Notes: generated by a model from the letters alone, not told the origin. 23,807 bases of DNA from Alphaproteobacteria bacterium (GCA_028293055.1 JAQGLD010000581.1:1-23807), one strand, 5' to 3'. Counted from the stretch's first letter, positions 1 to 7,965 are shown. Made by a program: numbers and translations.

Positions 1-1095
1 CGCGCCGCGGCACCGCACGAGGCGTGGCGCGCCCGGCTGGCCGCCAGCCCGGCGCGGACGGAGTTCGTCCGCAGGATGGAGAATCGACTCCCCGTCGATA
101 CCGGTCTCGATGCCTGGCTCGACCGGCTCGCCGAAACGCCACAGAATGTCGCGACCCGCAAATCCTCGGAGCTTGCACTCGAGGCGATCAATGCAGCGAT
201 CCCGGAGACGATCGGCGGTTCGGCCGACCTGACCGGTTCCAACAACACCAAAACGAAGAACCAGAAGCCTCTGACGAAAGAGGATTATTCCGGCCGCTAT
301 ATCTATTACGGCATACGCGAGTTCGGAATGGCCGCGGCGATGAACGGAATGGCGCTGCACGGCGGAATCATTCCTTATGGCGGCACCTTCCTGGTCTTCT
401 CGGATTATTGCCGCCCCGCGATCCGGCTCTCGGCATTGCAGGAGATCCGGGTCGTCTATGTCATGACCCACGATTCGATCGGGCTCGGCGAGGACGGTCC
501 GACCCATCAGCCGGTCGAGCATGTCACCAGCCTGCGCCTGATTCCCAATCTCGCCGTTTTCCGCCCCGGCGACGCGGTCGAGACCGCCGAATGCTGGGCT
601 CTGGCGCTGGAAAGGCGCGACGGGCCCACGCTGCTGGCGCTCACCCGGCAGAACCTCCCTCAATTCCGGCTCGAGCGTAAGGCGGAGAATCTATCGGCGC
701 GTGGCGCCTACCGGATCCGCTCCGCAGCGGCCCCACGTCGGGTCGTGCTGGTCGCGACAGGCTCGGAGGTAAAGCTCGCGCTGGACACGGCGGACGCCCT
801 TGAAGGGCAGGGCATCGGCGCCGACGTTGTGTCCATGCCATGCTGGTCCCTCTATGATGCGCAGGACGATGCCTATCGCTCGGATCTGATGCCGTGCGAT
901 ACGCTCAAGGTCTCGATCGAGGCGGGGACGACGCTCGGCTGGGAGCATTATGTGGGCCGCGACGGCCTCAGCATCGGTCTCGACCGGTTCGGCGCCTCGG
1001 CCCCCGCCGAAGACCTTTTCGAACATTTCGGCTTCACTGCCGACGCGATCGCGCCGCGCATCGTCTCAGCGCTCAATTCACAAGGAGATCAGTGA
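1..1095 (+). CDS. tkt: Transketolase, C-terminal part (5' end outside window)
   Basis: Transketolase moves two-carbon ketol units between sugar phosphates in the pentose phosphate pathway or Calvin cycle, using thiamine diphosphate. The reading frame is open from base 1, so the N-terminal thiamine-binding half lies outside the window. The visible part holds the family motifs GSADLTGSN, the pyrimidine-domain segment [17 protein letters not shown] and ALTRQNLP, followed by the C-terminal domain. The frame ends in TGA at 1093-1095, just before gap, and the gap ribosome binding site AAGGAG (1082-1087) lies inside the end of tkt, so the two genes are almost certainly co-transcribed. Identity is secure; only the true start is unknown. 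Confidence 0.96.
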   Translation, partial: RAAAPHEAWRARLAASPARTEFVRRMENRLPVDTGLDAWLDRLAETPQNVATRKSSELALEAINAAIPETIGGSADLTGSNNTKTKNQKPLTKEDYSGRYIYYGIREFGMAAAMNGMALHGGIIPYGGTFLVFSDYCRPAIRLSALQEIRVVYVMTHDSIGLGEDGPTHQPVEHVTSLRLIPNLAVFRPGDAVETAECWALALERRDGPTLLALTRQNLPQFRLERKAENLSARGAYRIRSAAAPRRVVLVATGSEVKLALDTADALEGQGIGADVVSMPCWSLYDAQDDAYRSDLMPCDTLKVSIEAGTTLGWEHYVGRDGLSIGLDRFGASAPAEDLFEHFGFTADAIAPRIVSALNSQGDQ

Positions 1096-1096
1096 C

Positions 1097-2107
1097 ATGG
1101 CCACGAGAGTTGCGATCAATGGTTTCGGGCGGATCGGTCGCCTGGTGGCGCGCGCTATGCTCGAGCAGGGCGGCGGCGAGCTCGAGCTGGTGACCGTTAA
1201 CGACCTTGCAGATGCGAAGTCCAACGCTCTGCTCTTCAAGCGCGATTCCGTACACGGCGCCTACAAGGGCGACGTCTCCGCGGACGGCAACGACCTGATC
1301 ATCGACGGCCGCCGTATCCATGTCACCGCGGAGAAGGATCCGGCCAAGCTGCCGCATCGCGACAATGCGATCGACATCGTGCTCGAATGCACCGGATTCT
1401 TCACGGATCGTGAGAGCGCATCCGCGCATCTCTCGGCCGGCGCCAGGAAAGTCCTGATTTCCGCGCCCGCAAAGGGAGTCGACCTCACCGTCGTCTACGG
1501 AGTCAATCACGACAAGCTCACCGCCGATCATGTCATCGTTTCCAACGCCTCGTGCACCACCAACTGCCTGGCCCCAGTCGCCAAGGTGCTCAACGATGCG
1601 ATAGGGATCGAACGCGGCCTGATGACCACGATCCACAGCTACACCAACGACCAGAAGATCCTCGACCAGATCCACAAGGACATGCGCCGCGCCCGCGCCG
1701 CGGCGATGTCGATGATCCCGACGACCACCGGTGCCGCTCGCGCGGTTGGCGAGGTGCTGCCCGAGCTCAAGGGCAAGCTCGACGGCTCGGAGATCCGGGT
1801 TCCGACTCCCAACGTCAGCATCGTCGACCTCACCTTCACCCCGAAGCGCGACACCAGCCTCGAAGAGGTGAATGGAGCGCTCAAGGCTGCGTCGCAGAGC
1901 GGCCCGCTCAAAGGTATCCTCGAATATTCGGACGAGCCGCTGGTCTCGATCGATTACAATCACAATCCGGCGAGTTCGACCGTCGATAGCCTCGAGACGG
2001 CGGTGCTCGAGGGCAAGCTCGTCCGCGTCCTGTCCTGGTACGACAATGAATGGGGCTTCTCGAACCGGATGGTCGACACCGCCCGGGCGATGGCGGCCCT
2101 GCTCTGA
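1097..2107 (+). CDS. gap: Type I glyceraldehyde-3-phosphate dehydrogenase
   Basis: This enzyme oxidises glyceraldehyde 3-phosphate to 1,3-bisphosphoglycerate with NAD(P)+ in glycolysis/gluconeogenesis. The 336-residue length is normal for the family. The N-terminal Rossmann motif INGFGRIGR is at residues 7-15, the catalytic cysteine is Cys153 in SNASCTTNC, and the catalytic histidine is His180 in [10 protein letters not shown]. The C-terminal [12 protein letters not shown] signature is present. The ATG at 1097 was chosen over a longer upstream frame because it starts the conserved N-terminus and has an AAGGAG ribosome binding site 9 bases upstream. It lies one base after the tkt stop. The pgk gene that often follows gap is absent; the next gene is on the other strand. 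Confidence 0.97.
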   Translation: MATRVAINGFGRIGRLVARAMLEQGGGELELVTVNDLADAKSNALLFKRDSVHGAYKGDVSADGNDLIIDGRRIHVTAEKDPAKLPHRDNAIDIVLECTGFFTDRESASAHLSAGARKVLISAPAKGVDLTVVYGVNHDKLTADHVIVSNASCTTNCLAPVAKVLNDAIGIERGLMTTIHSYTNDQKILDQIHKDMRRARAAAMSMIPTTTGAARAVGEVLPELKGKLDGSEIRVPTPNVSIVDLTFTPKRDTSLEEVNGALKAASQSGPLKGILEYSDEPLVSIDYNHNPASSTVDSLETAVLEGKLVRVLSWYDNEWGFSNRMVDTARAMAALL

Positions 2108-2115
2108 TCGTGTAT

Positions 2116-2139
2116 GGCGGGCGCCGAAGCGCGCCCGCC
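2116..2139 (+). terminator. Hairpin after gap, without a T run
   Basis: A perfect 9-bp stem (GGCGGGCGC at 2116-2124, GCGCCCGCC at 2131-2139) with a 6-base loop begins 8 bases after the gap stop. It sits between two convergent genes, where it could end transcripts from both sides. Neither strand has a T run after it, so it is not a canonical intrinsic terminator; it may instead stabilise mRNA 3' ends. Confidence 0.5.
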
Positions 2140-2157
2140 GCTACCGAGGCTGGTGCC

Positions 2158-2835
2158 TCAGTCGATCGGGATGGGTATCCCGTCGGCCGCCTTCTTGTCC
2201 TTGAGCCGCTTCTTGGCCGCCTTGCGCTCCTCGTCGGTCCATTGCTCGGGCAGTCGCGGCAGCTCGGCGCGGGAGAGCTTTCCGTCTTGGTTTGAGTCGA
2301 GCCTGCCCAGCCGATCGGCCGCGGCGCGGGCAAATTCGTCGCGTGAAACACCTCGATTGAGGTCGGCATCGGCCGCTGCCACCGGCTCGGGTATATTGAG
2401 CCAGGACAGGCGCCCCGCGCCCTGCAACCCGTCCTCGCGAGCCTTGCGCTCGTCGTCGCGATCGCGGCGCTCGCGTCTCGCGCCCCAACGGAACGGCGTC
2501 AATTGCCCGCCCAGCTGGATTTCCGGAGCGACGTCATGCTCGTATCGGCCGATCTCCTCGGGATCGATCTCGCCGTTATGATTGCGGTCGAGGGTCGCGA
2601 AGAATCGGGCGGCGTCAGCCTGCATCTCGGCCAGGCTGATCGCTCCGTCGCCGTCGCGATCGGCGCCGCGAAACCAGTCGGTGACCGGATCGTCGCCCTC
2701 GGTGCTGGCGCGGAACGGCTCGCCCATCGGGCTGAGGAAGATCTTCGGGAGCGCGGGCGGCGCCGGCGGCGGCGCGGGGGCGGCCGAAGCGGAGCTCGCA
2801 GCCGCCAGCAACAGTCCTGCAAGCACGATCCTCAT
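2158..2835 (-). CDS. Secreted EF-hand calcium-binding protein
   Basis: A predicted exported protein of 225 residues with four EF-hand loops. Residues 1-18 form a typical signal peptide with an Ala-rich cleavage region, followed by a proline/alanine-rich stretch to about 30. The loops run D59-E70 (DRDGDGAISLAE), D83-E94 (DRNHNGEIDPEE), D156-E167 and D180-E191 (DSNQDGKLSRAE). Loop three (DADLNRGVSRDE) has R where loops usually have a small or acidic residue, so it may bind calcium poorly. A charged Arg/Asp-rich linker at about 119-133 separates the two pairs. Such proteins are common in sphingomonads, probably acting as periplasmic calcium sensors or buffers, but the partner is unknown. It is convergent with gap and stands alone. 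Confidence 0.85.
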   Translation of the reverse strand: MRIVLAGLLLAAASSASAAPAPPPAPPALPKIFLSPMGEPFRASTEGDDPVTDWFRGADRDGDGAISLAEMQADAARFFATLDRNHNGEIDPEEIGRYEHDVAPEIQLGGQLTPFRWGARRERRDRDDERKAREDGLQGAGRLSWLNIPEPVAAADADLNRGVSRDEFARAAADRLGRLDSNQDGKLSRAELPRLPEQWTDEERKAAKKRLKDKKAADGIPIPID

Positions 2836-2875
2836 CCGAAATCCTCACTTCGACAGATGCCCCAGGCTTTTGTTT

Positions 2876-2925
2876 TCGCATCTTCGTTCGCGGAAAACCG
2901 GTACCCAGTTTTCCGCACGATGCTC
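2876..2925. repeat. Dispersed palindromic repeat, copy A
   Basis: An imperfect palindrome with outer arms GCATC (2878-2882) and GATGC (2919-2923) and inner arms GCGGAAAA (2890-2897) and TTTTCCGC (2909-2916) around a core CCGGTACCC. It aligns without gaps to the element at 4690-4739, with 43 of 50 bases the same by eye. Elements with this GAAAACCGGT...TTTTCCG core are widespread intergenic repeats in alphaproteobacteria. Confidence 0.85.
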
Positions 2926-3091
2926 AAGCCTTCCCCGAACTGAACCGCCGGTGAAAGTCGTGCCGCGTCGGCACGGTGCCGACCAAGCCCCTGTTTCGCA
3001 AGCGCTGTTCCAAACCGGAGGACCCGACTACGCCGCCTCATGCATTGTTCATGGTCGCGCGGGGGGGTGGAAGTAAACAGAAAATTAATGC

Positions 3092-3114
3092 TAAGTATTT
3101 GTTTGTAAGTATTT
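3092..3114. repeat. Pair of 9-bp direct repeats in an AT-rich island
   Basis: TAAGTATTT occurs at 3092-3100 and again at 3106-3114, a 14-base period with GTTTG between. The surrounding 3071-3117 is strikingly AT-rich compared with the rest of the window. It lies about 150 bases upstream of the small + strand gene at 3264. It could be a binding site for a regulator or a promoter region; nothing in the sequence identifies the factor. Confidence 0.5.
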
Positions 3115-3263
3115 TCCCGGATTTGTGACCGCTCCCGCCCCGGCCTAGCGAGGACATGCGGAGAATCAGACCAGGGTCTCCGCCGTGCCGATGCCTGCTC
3201 TGCCGGCGGAGCACCGATCGTCTCGCAGCGCCTTTTGGGGTGGGCGCTACTAGGAATGTGGAA

Positions 3264-3407
3264 ATGAAGAAGTTGGTGGCCTTTGTGGCCATCGAAGTCG
3301 TGGCAATGGCGTGTGTGGGAATCTGGTTGACCATCGGTACCGCCCGTGAGGCCGGACCGAACGCTTTCACGGCTCTGTCCTACGTGTTCGATTTCACCCG
3401 CCACTGA
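3264..3407 (+). CDS. Small single-pass membrane protein (47 aa)
   Basis: A 47-residue protein, MKKLVAFVAIEVVAMACVGI at its start, with one hydrophobic segment spanning roughly residues 4-24 and a short polar tail ending in YVFDFTRH. The ATG at 3264 was chosen because the longer frame from 3156 adds an unlikely Arg/Cys-rich lead. A weak AGGAA lies 7 bases upstream. The last 28 bases overlap the end of tilS on the opposite strand. I do not recognise the family. The charge and hydrophobicity pattern looks like a genuine small inner-membrane protein, but conservation was not tested. Confidence 0.5.
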   Translation: MKKLVAFVAIEVVAMACVGIWLTIGTAREAGPNAFTALSYVFDFTRH

Positions 3408-4360
3408 CCGCGGGGGCGTTCGCGCGCGAAACGCCAGACGGATCCGCCGCTGCAGCGGAAGCCGGCGAGCGTCGCCGTTTTCCCGGCCGCCAGCGTCTCG
3501 GCAAGGCGCTGGATCTCCTCGCCTCGCGGCGACGATCGCGAATCGCCAAGCAACCTGACGAGAATGCGGCGGATGATCTCGGCGGGTAGTCCTCCCGGCT
3601 CGAACAGCATCTCTTCGCCTTGGCTCGCGACCTTGGTTTCCCATGCGCCGTCCGCCGCCCATTCCAGCGCCAGCTCAGCCTCGGCGAGCGCGGCCGCGCT
3701 CCGCGCCAGCGATACCGGCTCCAGCCAGGAAGCCTGTTCGAGCTCCCGTCGCAGCCGAACCCGGTCGTAGCGTGGATCGCGATTGCTCGAGTCGGACACC
3801 GGTTCGACCCCGGCCGCGGCGAGCAGGGCGGCGAGCTCCGATCGTCGCCAGCCCAGCACAGGTCGGATCAGCCGCGCCCGGCTTCCGGGAAGCGGCCCGG
3901 TCGCGCGAATTCCGGCGAGGCCGGCGACTCCGGAACCCCGCATCAGCCGCATCAGCAAGGTCTCGGCCTGATCGTCGACATGATGGGCGGTCGCCAGCCA
4001 CCCCAGCGCTTCCCGCTCGCACCAGCCGGCCAGCGCCCGGTAGCGCGCTTCGCGCGCCGCCCGCTGGACGCTCGAGCGCAGAGGGTCCACCTCCACCTCC
4101 AAAAGGGCGTGCGGGATTTCAAGTCGGTCGCAAAGCTCGGCGACGAAGCGCGCCTCTCGCGCGCTTTCAGGGCGAAGCCGATGGTCGATCGTTGCTGCGG
4201 CAATCCGGCCTGGAAAGGCCGAACCCGCGAGGAGCAGCACAGCGAGGCTGTCCGGCCCTCCCGACACCGCGATTCCGATTCGTGCACCGTCGGAGCCGAT
4301 CAGGCGCTCGCAATCGCTGCGAAAGCGCTCGACCGGCGGCTGGGAAGGGGATTGGATCAC
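3380..4360 (-). CDS. tilS: tRNA(Ile)-lysidine synthase
   Basis: TilS joins lysine to C34 of the tRNA-Ile CAU anticodon using ATP, so that the tRNA reads AUA codons as isoleucine; it is essential in most bacteria. The PP-loop ATP-binding motif SGGPDS is at residues 33-38, and the family motif HHVDDQAET is at 126-134. At 326 residues it is shorter than the E. coli enzyme (about 430) and has a reduced C-terminal substrate-binding region, as in many alphaproteobacterial forms. In many alphaproteobacteria tilS directly follows cpoB/ybgF; here cpoB lies about 3.8 kb upstream on the same strand, with the aroF-trp operon and a small + strand gene in between. Confidence 0.93.
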   Translation of the reverse strand: MIQSPSQPPVERFRSDCERLIGSDGARIGIAVSGGPDSLAVLLLAGSAFPGRIAAATIDHRLRPESAREARFVAELCDRLEIPHALLEVEVDPLRSSVQRAAREARYRALAGWCEREALGWLATAHHVDDQAETLLMRLMRGSGVAGLAGIRATGPLPGSRARLIRPVLGWRRSELAALLAAAGVEPVSDSSNRDPRYDRVRLRRELEQASWLEPVSLARSAAALAEAELALEWAADGAWETKVASQGEEMLFEPGGLPAEIIRRILVRLLGDSRSSPRGEEIQRLAETLAAGKTATLAGFRCSGGSVWRFARERPRGQWRVKSNT

Positions 4361-4445
4361 GCCGCGGAGCCTAGGACAAGATAAGCGGGCTGGGGAGGGC
4401 GTCGAGCGCCATCGCCCAAGCAGGGCTTCATTAACCCGATCGGGC

Positions 4446-4451
4446 TATGAT
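4446..4451 (+). promoter_or_regulatory. Possible -10 element for a leaderless transcript
   Basis: TATGAT (5 of 6 matches to TATAAT) ends 6 bases before the ATG at 4458, so transcription would start at or next to the start codon. No ribosome binding site is visible, which fits a leaderless mRNA. No good -35 is seen, so this is tentative. Confidence 0.35.
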
Positions 4452-4457
4452 CGGACC

Positions 4458-4667
4458 ATGTTCCCATTCCGCTACCGCTCGATCTTCGCCAACCGCTACA
4501 TGGCGCTGTTCTGGGCGGCGGGCATCATCTGGACCGCCTATGATTTCACCGGCGGCGCGTCGGGGGATTCGAGCGGCAACAACCAGCAGGTCGCGACCGA
4601 CATTACCGGCGCGCCCGTTACCCAGCAGGACATCGATTCGCTCAAGAGCACGCTCAACCAGCTTTGA
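4458..4667 (+). CDS. Small membrane-anchored protein (69 aa)
   Basis: A 69-residue protein with a hydrophobic stretch at about residues 13-30 (YMALFWAAGIIWTAYDF), then a Gly/Ser/Asn-rich linker and a C-terminal helix (QQDIDSLKSTLNQL) that could mediate oligomerisation. The first 12 residues are basic (RYRSIFANRY), which by the positive-inside rule places the N-terminus in the cytoplasm and the tail in the periplasm. The product resembles small uncharacterised proteins found in sphingomonad genomes, but I cannot name a family. It is divergent from tilS and convergent with trpG. Confidence 0.65.
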   Translation: MFPFRYRSIFANRYMALFWAAGIIWTAYDFTGGASGDSSGNNQQVATDITGAPVTQQDIDSLKSTLNQL

Positions 4668-4689
4668 CCGGCTCCGACTTGGCTTTTTC

Positions 4690-4739
4690 TCGCATCGCTG
4701 TTTGCAGAAAACCGGTACCCACTTTTCCGCGCGATGCTC
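4690..4739. repeat. Dispersed palindromic repeat, copy B
   Basis: A second copy of the element at 2876-2925, in the same orientation. Outer arms GCATCGC (4692-4698) and GCGATGC (4731-4737) pair perfectly; the inner arms pair with one mismatch. It lies between the convergent 69-aa gene and trpG, starting 7 bases after the trpG stop on the minus strand. There the folded hairpin followed by GAGAAAAAG could also act as a transcript end. Confidence 0.85.
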
Positions 4740-4745
4740 TAGGCG

Positions 4746-5335
4746 TCACGCCGCCAGGCGCGGCGCCGTGGCCGCGCTCCGCAAGATGTTGGCGAGGAGC
4801 CGGTTGCCCGCCGGAGTCAGGATCGATTCCGGGTGAAACTGGAGGCCGGTCTGCATCGCTTCGCGGTCGCTGATCGCCATTGCCATCCCGTCAATCTCGG
4901 CATGAACGGTGAAGCGCTCGGGAATCCGCCGAGTGCACAGGCTGTGATAGCGCCCGATCCGGATCGGGCCCGGGATCCCTCGAACGGCCCGCGGCCGTCA
5001 TGCGGGAGAAGCGAAGCCTTGCCGTGGACCGGCTCTGGCGCCGAGCCGACCTCGCCGCCCGCCTCGAGCACGATCGCCTGATGGCCCAGGCAGACTCCGA
5101 GCAACGGCACGCGTGCCTTGGCCGCGGCGATCAGCTCGATGCAGCATCCGGCATTTTCGGGTCTGCCGGGGCCGGGGGAGAGCAGGATCATCGCATCGTT
5201 CCGTTCGGCCTCGGCCAGAGCCGCCGCGGCGCCGATCGTATTGCGCACCACCCGCACCTTGGCGCCGAGCCGCTCGACCGCCTCGACGAGGTTGAAGCTG
5301 AACGAATCGAGATTGTCGATCAGGAGAATGTTCAT
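4746..5335 (-). pseudogene. trpG: Anthranilate synthase glutaminase subunit, frameshifted
   Basis: TrpG hydrolyses glutamine and passes ammonia to TrpE to make anthranilate from chorismate. The start overlaps the trpE stop as ATGA, showing translational coupling. Residues 1-119 are a normal class I glutaminase, with SPGPG at 53-57 and nucleophile Cys82 in GVCLGHQ. Then, at the GGG at 4977-4979, the frame shifts: the original frame runs to a stop at 4817-4819 with an unrelated tail. One extra G restores IGRYHSL, the triad motif FHPES and a stop at 4746-4748, for a normal length of about 196 residues. As read, the catalytic His and Glu are lost. The intact downstream sequence suggests a recent mutation or a sequencing error in a GC palindrome (GGGATCCCGGGCCC). 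Confidence 0.85.
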
Positions 5336-6885
5336 TGATCTGCCTCCGCGGCGGCAATGGCGGAAAGGATGGCCGAAGCCTTGCGGCGGGTCTCGTCCGC
5401 TTCGGCCTGGGGATCGGAATCGTGAACGACGCCGGCGCCGGCGCGAACATAAGCGAAGCCGTCCTTGACCACTGCGGAGCGGATGACGACTCCGGTGTCG
5501 AGCATTCCATCGCCGTTGAGCCAGCCGACCGCGCCGCCATAGGGGCCGCGCTTGGTCCGCTCGGTGAGGCGGAGCAGCTCGGTCGCGCGGATCTTGGGAG
5601 CGCCCGAAAGCGTCCCCACATTGAGACAGGCCTGGAGCGCATGAAGCGCGTCGAAGCCGAGCCCGAGCGAGCCCTTGACCGAGGAGACGAGGTGCATGAC
5701 CCGGGCGTATCGCTCTACGCTCATCAGGGCCGCGACCCGGCGGCTGCCCGGCATGCTGACCCGAGCGACGTCGTTGCGGGCGAGATCGACCAGCATCATA
5801 TGCTCGGCAATCTCCTTGTGATCGAGGCGAAGATCCGCCTCGAGTCGATCGTCCTCGTCGCTGTTGCTGCCGCGCGGCCGGGTGCCGGCGATCGGCTTGA
5901 CCTCGACGATCGGCCAATCGCCGTCGCGCTTCACCCGCACAGATGTCTCGGGGGAGGCGCCGAACAGCAGGTGCTCGGGCCCCGATATGAAGAACATGTA
6001 GGGGCTCGGATCGAGCCGGCGGACCGCTGCGAAGGCCTTGAGCGGATTGGGGCAGGCGGCGCGGAATGTGCGCGACGGCACGATCTGGTAGACGTCGCCG
6101 GCCAGGATATGCGCCTTCATCCGCGTGACGACATCGCAGTAGGCGGCATCGTCCAGATCGGGCTCGGCCTCGGCGAGCGCCGGCCCGGCGATCGGAGCGA
6201 CGATTTCAGGAACCGGCTGCTCGCAACGCGCGGCAAGCTCGGCGAGGCGCTGGGCGGCGCCGAAATGGGCGCGCTCGGCTTCGGCCGGATCGTCGGTCGC
6301 GAAAGCGGTGCAGACAATGCGCGGCGAAAGGCCCGGCTCGATCACGATCAGCGATTCGGCGAGCCAGAAGACGAAGTCGGGATGGCCGATCACATCCTCG
6401 GCATTGGCCGGATAATCCTCGAACAGGTCGACATGGTCGAAGGCGATCACTCCGGGCACCGCGATGGTGAAGGGCTCCTCCGGGCTGTCGTTGCGAAGCC
6501 CCGAGACCAGGGCGCGGAGGGTGTCGAAGGGCGACGCGTGGAGCAGCCTCGCCTCGGAATCGTCGCCCTCGGGCGGCGGGAAGCGCAACCGCAGCCTGTC
6601 CTCCGCCTGCTCGACCACCCGGTGCGAAAGACCGCGCTCGACCATGCGCAGCACGACATGGCCGGCGGCGCTGACCGCATGAAGATCGACGTCGAGCCCG
6701 CGGCATTCGATCCGCACCGCTGCCTGCTCCATGATCAGGCTCGGCCCGGCCATGGTCTCGATCAGCAACGTATCCGGCCTGCCGCCGTCGGTGAGCGCGG
6801 CGTAAAGCGCGAGCCGGTCGGGCGCTGCGGCAAGCCGCTTGGTCAGCGCGCGTGCGCTGCCGCCGGAGAGCGGATCGGCGTTCAC
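5332..6885 (-). CDS. trpE: Anthranilate synthase component I
   Basis: TrpE converts chorismate and ammonia to anthranilate, the first step of tryptophan synthesis. The predicted protein is 517 residues, normal for the family. It carries SPYMFF, the signature PIAGTRPRG, EHMMLVDLARND, GTLSGAPK, GPYGGAVG and the C-terminal GAGVVHDSDPQAEADE. LLIET at residues 40-44 lies where the tryptophan feedback site LLES sits in enteric TrpE. By eye the whole protein reads more like enteric TrpE than the usual alphaproteobacterial type. The GTG at 6885 was chosen because it overlaps the aroF stop as GTGA; the longer frame to 7197 is Arg/Gly-rich aroF antiframe. The stop overlaps the trpG start. Confidence 0.93.
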   Translation of the reverse strand: MNADPLSGGSARALTKRLAAAPDRLALYAALTDGGRPDTLLIETMAGPSLIMEQAAVRIECRGLDVDLHAVSAAGHVVLRMVERGLSHRVVEQAEDRLRLRFPPPEGDDSEARLLHASPFDTLRALVSGLRNDSPEEPFTIAVPGVIAFDHVDLFEDYPANAEDVIGHPDFVFWLAESLIVIEPGLSPRIVCTAFATDDPAEAERAHFGAAQRLAELAARCEQPVPEIVAPIAGPALAEAEPDLDDAAYCDVVTRMKAHILAGDVYQIVPSRTFRAACPNPLKAFAAVRRLDPSPYMFFISGPEHLLFGASPETSVRVKRDGDWPIVEVKPIAGTRPRGSNSDEDDRLEADLRLDHKEIAEHMMLVDLARNDVARVSMPGSRRVAALMSVERYARVMHLVSSVKGSLGLGFDALHALQACLNVGTLSGAPKIRATELLRLTERTKRGPYGGAVGWLNGDGMLDTGVVIRSAVVKDGFAYVRAGAGVVHDSDPQAEADETRRKASAILSAIAAAEADQ

Positions 6886-7898
6886 CTGAGCTCCCTTCCG
6901 ACCGCCTTGACCACCGGGTCCAGCGCCTCCATCAACCGCTCGAAGCCCTCCGGATAGAGCGACTGGGCCCCGTCCGACCATGCGACGGCCGGATTTTCGT
7001 GAACCTCGACGAGGATTCCGTCGGCGCCGCAGGCCGCGGCGGCGAGCGCCATCGGTATCACCAGGTCGCGGATACCGGTTCCGTGCGAGGGATCGACCAG
7101 CACCGGCAAATGGGTCTTCTGCTTGATATAGGGGATTGCATTGAGGTCGAGCGTATTGCGCATCGCAGTCTCGAAGGTGCGAATGCCGCGTTCGCACAGG
7201 ATCACCTGCTCATTGCCCTCGGCGAGCAGATATTCGGCGGCGAGCAGCAGATCCTCGACTCGGGCAGCCATTCCGCGCTTGAGCAGGACCGGCTTGCCGC
7301 ACTTCCCGACCGCCTTGAGCAGGGAGAAGTTCTGCATGTTGCGCGCGCCGATCTGGAGCATGTCCGCATAGGCCGCCACCGTCTCGACATCGCTCGTCTC
7401 CATCACCTCGGTAACGACCGGCATGTCGAGCTTGTCGCCGGTCTCGCGGAGGATCTCCAGGCCTTCGACGCCATGGCCCTGAAAGGCATAGGGGCTGGTT
7501 CGCGGCTTGTAGGCGCCGGCCCGGATTCCGTGCGCACCCGCCTTCTTCGCCGCGCTGCACGTGTTGAGCATCTGGTCGCGGGTCTCGACTGCGCAGGGGC
7601 CGGCGATCACCGAGAAGCCGCGGCCGCCGATCGCGGTCTTGCCGAATCGGACGACGGTGTCGTGGGGATGCATCTCGCGGCTGACCAATTTGTACGGCGC
7701 GAGGATCGGCTTCAGCGATTCCACCATCGGGTGGCTGTCGAGGGCGAGCTCGGCGAGCACGCGCTCGTCACCGAGCGCTCCGAGCACGACCCGCTCGACC
7801 CCGGGCATATGGAGCGGCTTGAGGCCCTTTGAGGCGATCAGGTCGAGAATCTGCTGGGCGGTCTCGGGAGGCGCTTCCCGCTTGAGGACGATGATCAT
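6882..7898 (-). CDS. aroF: 3-deoxy-7-phosphoheptulonate synthase, type I-beta
   Basis: DAHP synthase condenses phosphoenolpyruvate and erythrose 4-phosphate, committing carbon to aromatic amino acids. The 338-residue protein matches the Thermotoga/Bacillus-type architecture. An N-terminal ferredoxin-like regulatory domain (residues 1 to about 70, beginning MIIVLKREAPP) precedes the TIM barrel, with AGPCAVE at 99-105, KPRTSPY at 131-137, then QIGARNMQNF, LLKRG, CERGIRTFE and DPSHGTG. In this family the N-terminal domain mediates allosteric inhibition by Phe/Tyr. The ATG at 7898 is supported by family alignment; the longer frame to 7967 translates the attenuator hairpin and is rejected. It is first in the aroF-trpE-trpG operon, so aromatic precursor supply appears tied to tryptophan demand. 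Confidence 0.94.
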   Translation of the reverse strand: MIIVLKREAPPETAQQILDLIASKGLKPLHMPGVERVVLGALGDERVLAELALDSHPMVESLKPILAPYKLVSREMHPHDTVVRFGKTAIGGRGFSVIAGPCAVETRDQMLNTCSAAKKAGAHGIRAGAYKPRTSPYAFQGHGVEGLEILRETGDKLDMPVVTEVMETSDVETVAAYADMLQIGARNMQNFSLLKAVGKCGKPVLLKRGMAARVEDLLLAAEYLLAEGNEQVILCERGIRTFETAMRNTLDLNAIPYIKQKTHLPVLVDPSHGTGIRDLVIPMALAAAACGADGILVEVHENPAVAWSDGAQSLYPEGFERLMEALDPVVKAVGRELR

Positions 7899-7923
7899 CG
7901 GAGGATTCCACTGGTCGAAGGTC

Positions 7924-7948
7924 AAAAAAAAGCCCGCCTGGGGCGGGC
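7924..7948 (-). terminator. Attenuator terminator upstream of aroF
   Basis: On the minus strand a perfect 7-bp GC stem (GCCCGCC at 7948-7942, GGCGGGC at 7938-7932) with a 3-base loop is followed by eight T (7931-7924). It is a strong intrinsic terminator placed 25 bases before the aroF start and after a Trp-rich leader ORF, not after a gene end, so it fits attenuation of the aroF-trpE-trpG operon. Confidence 0.9.
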
Positions 7949-7965
7949 CTGCTCTCGGTTGGTGC

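Larger units (their letters stand above)
2836..3263. other. Gene-poor interval of about 430 bp
   Basis: No convincing gene was found here. Long frames crossing it on the minus strand have arginine-rich, low-quality translations. It holds a dispersed palindrome (2876-2925) and, near 3071-3117, a clearly AT-rich island with two copies of TAAGTATTT. It should also contain the promoters of the EF-hand gene (-) and of the small gene at 3264 (+), but I could not assign convincing -35/-10 pairs. Confidence 0.6.

Noticed and set aside
2832..3662. 276-codon minus-strand frame across the gene-poor interval
   Set aside because: It translates the dispersed palindrome and antisense of the small gene and overlaps tilS; the composition is not gene-like.
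5335..6957. Long open frame of 540 codons on the + strand opposite trpE
   Set aside because: It is the antisense shadow of trpE, rich in Arg, Gly and Asp, with no ribosome binding site and no family motif. High GC makes such long antisense frames common.
6886..7197. N-terminal extension of trpE
   Set aside because: It lies inside aroF in another frame and has a low-complexity Arg/Gly composition. The GTG at 6885 overlaps the aroF stop.
6852..7832. Long + strand frame opposite aroF
   Set aside because: Antisense of a clearly identified DAHP synthase, with no recognisable domain.
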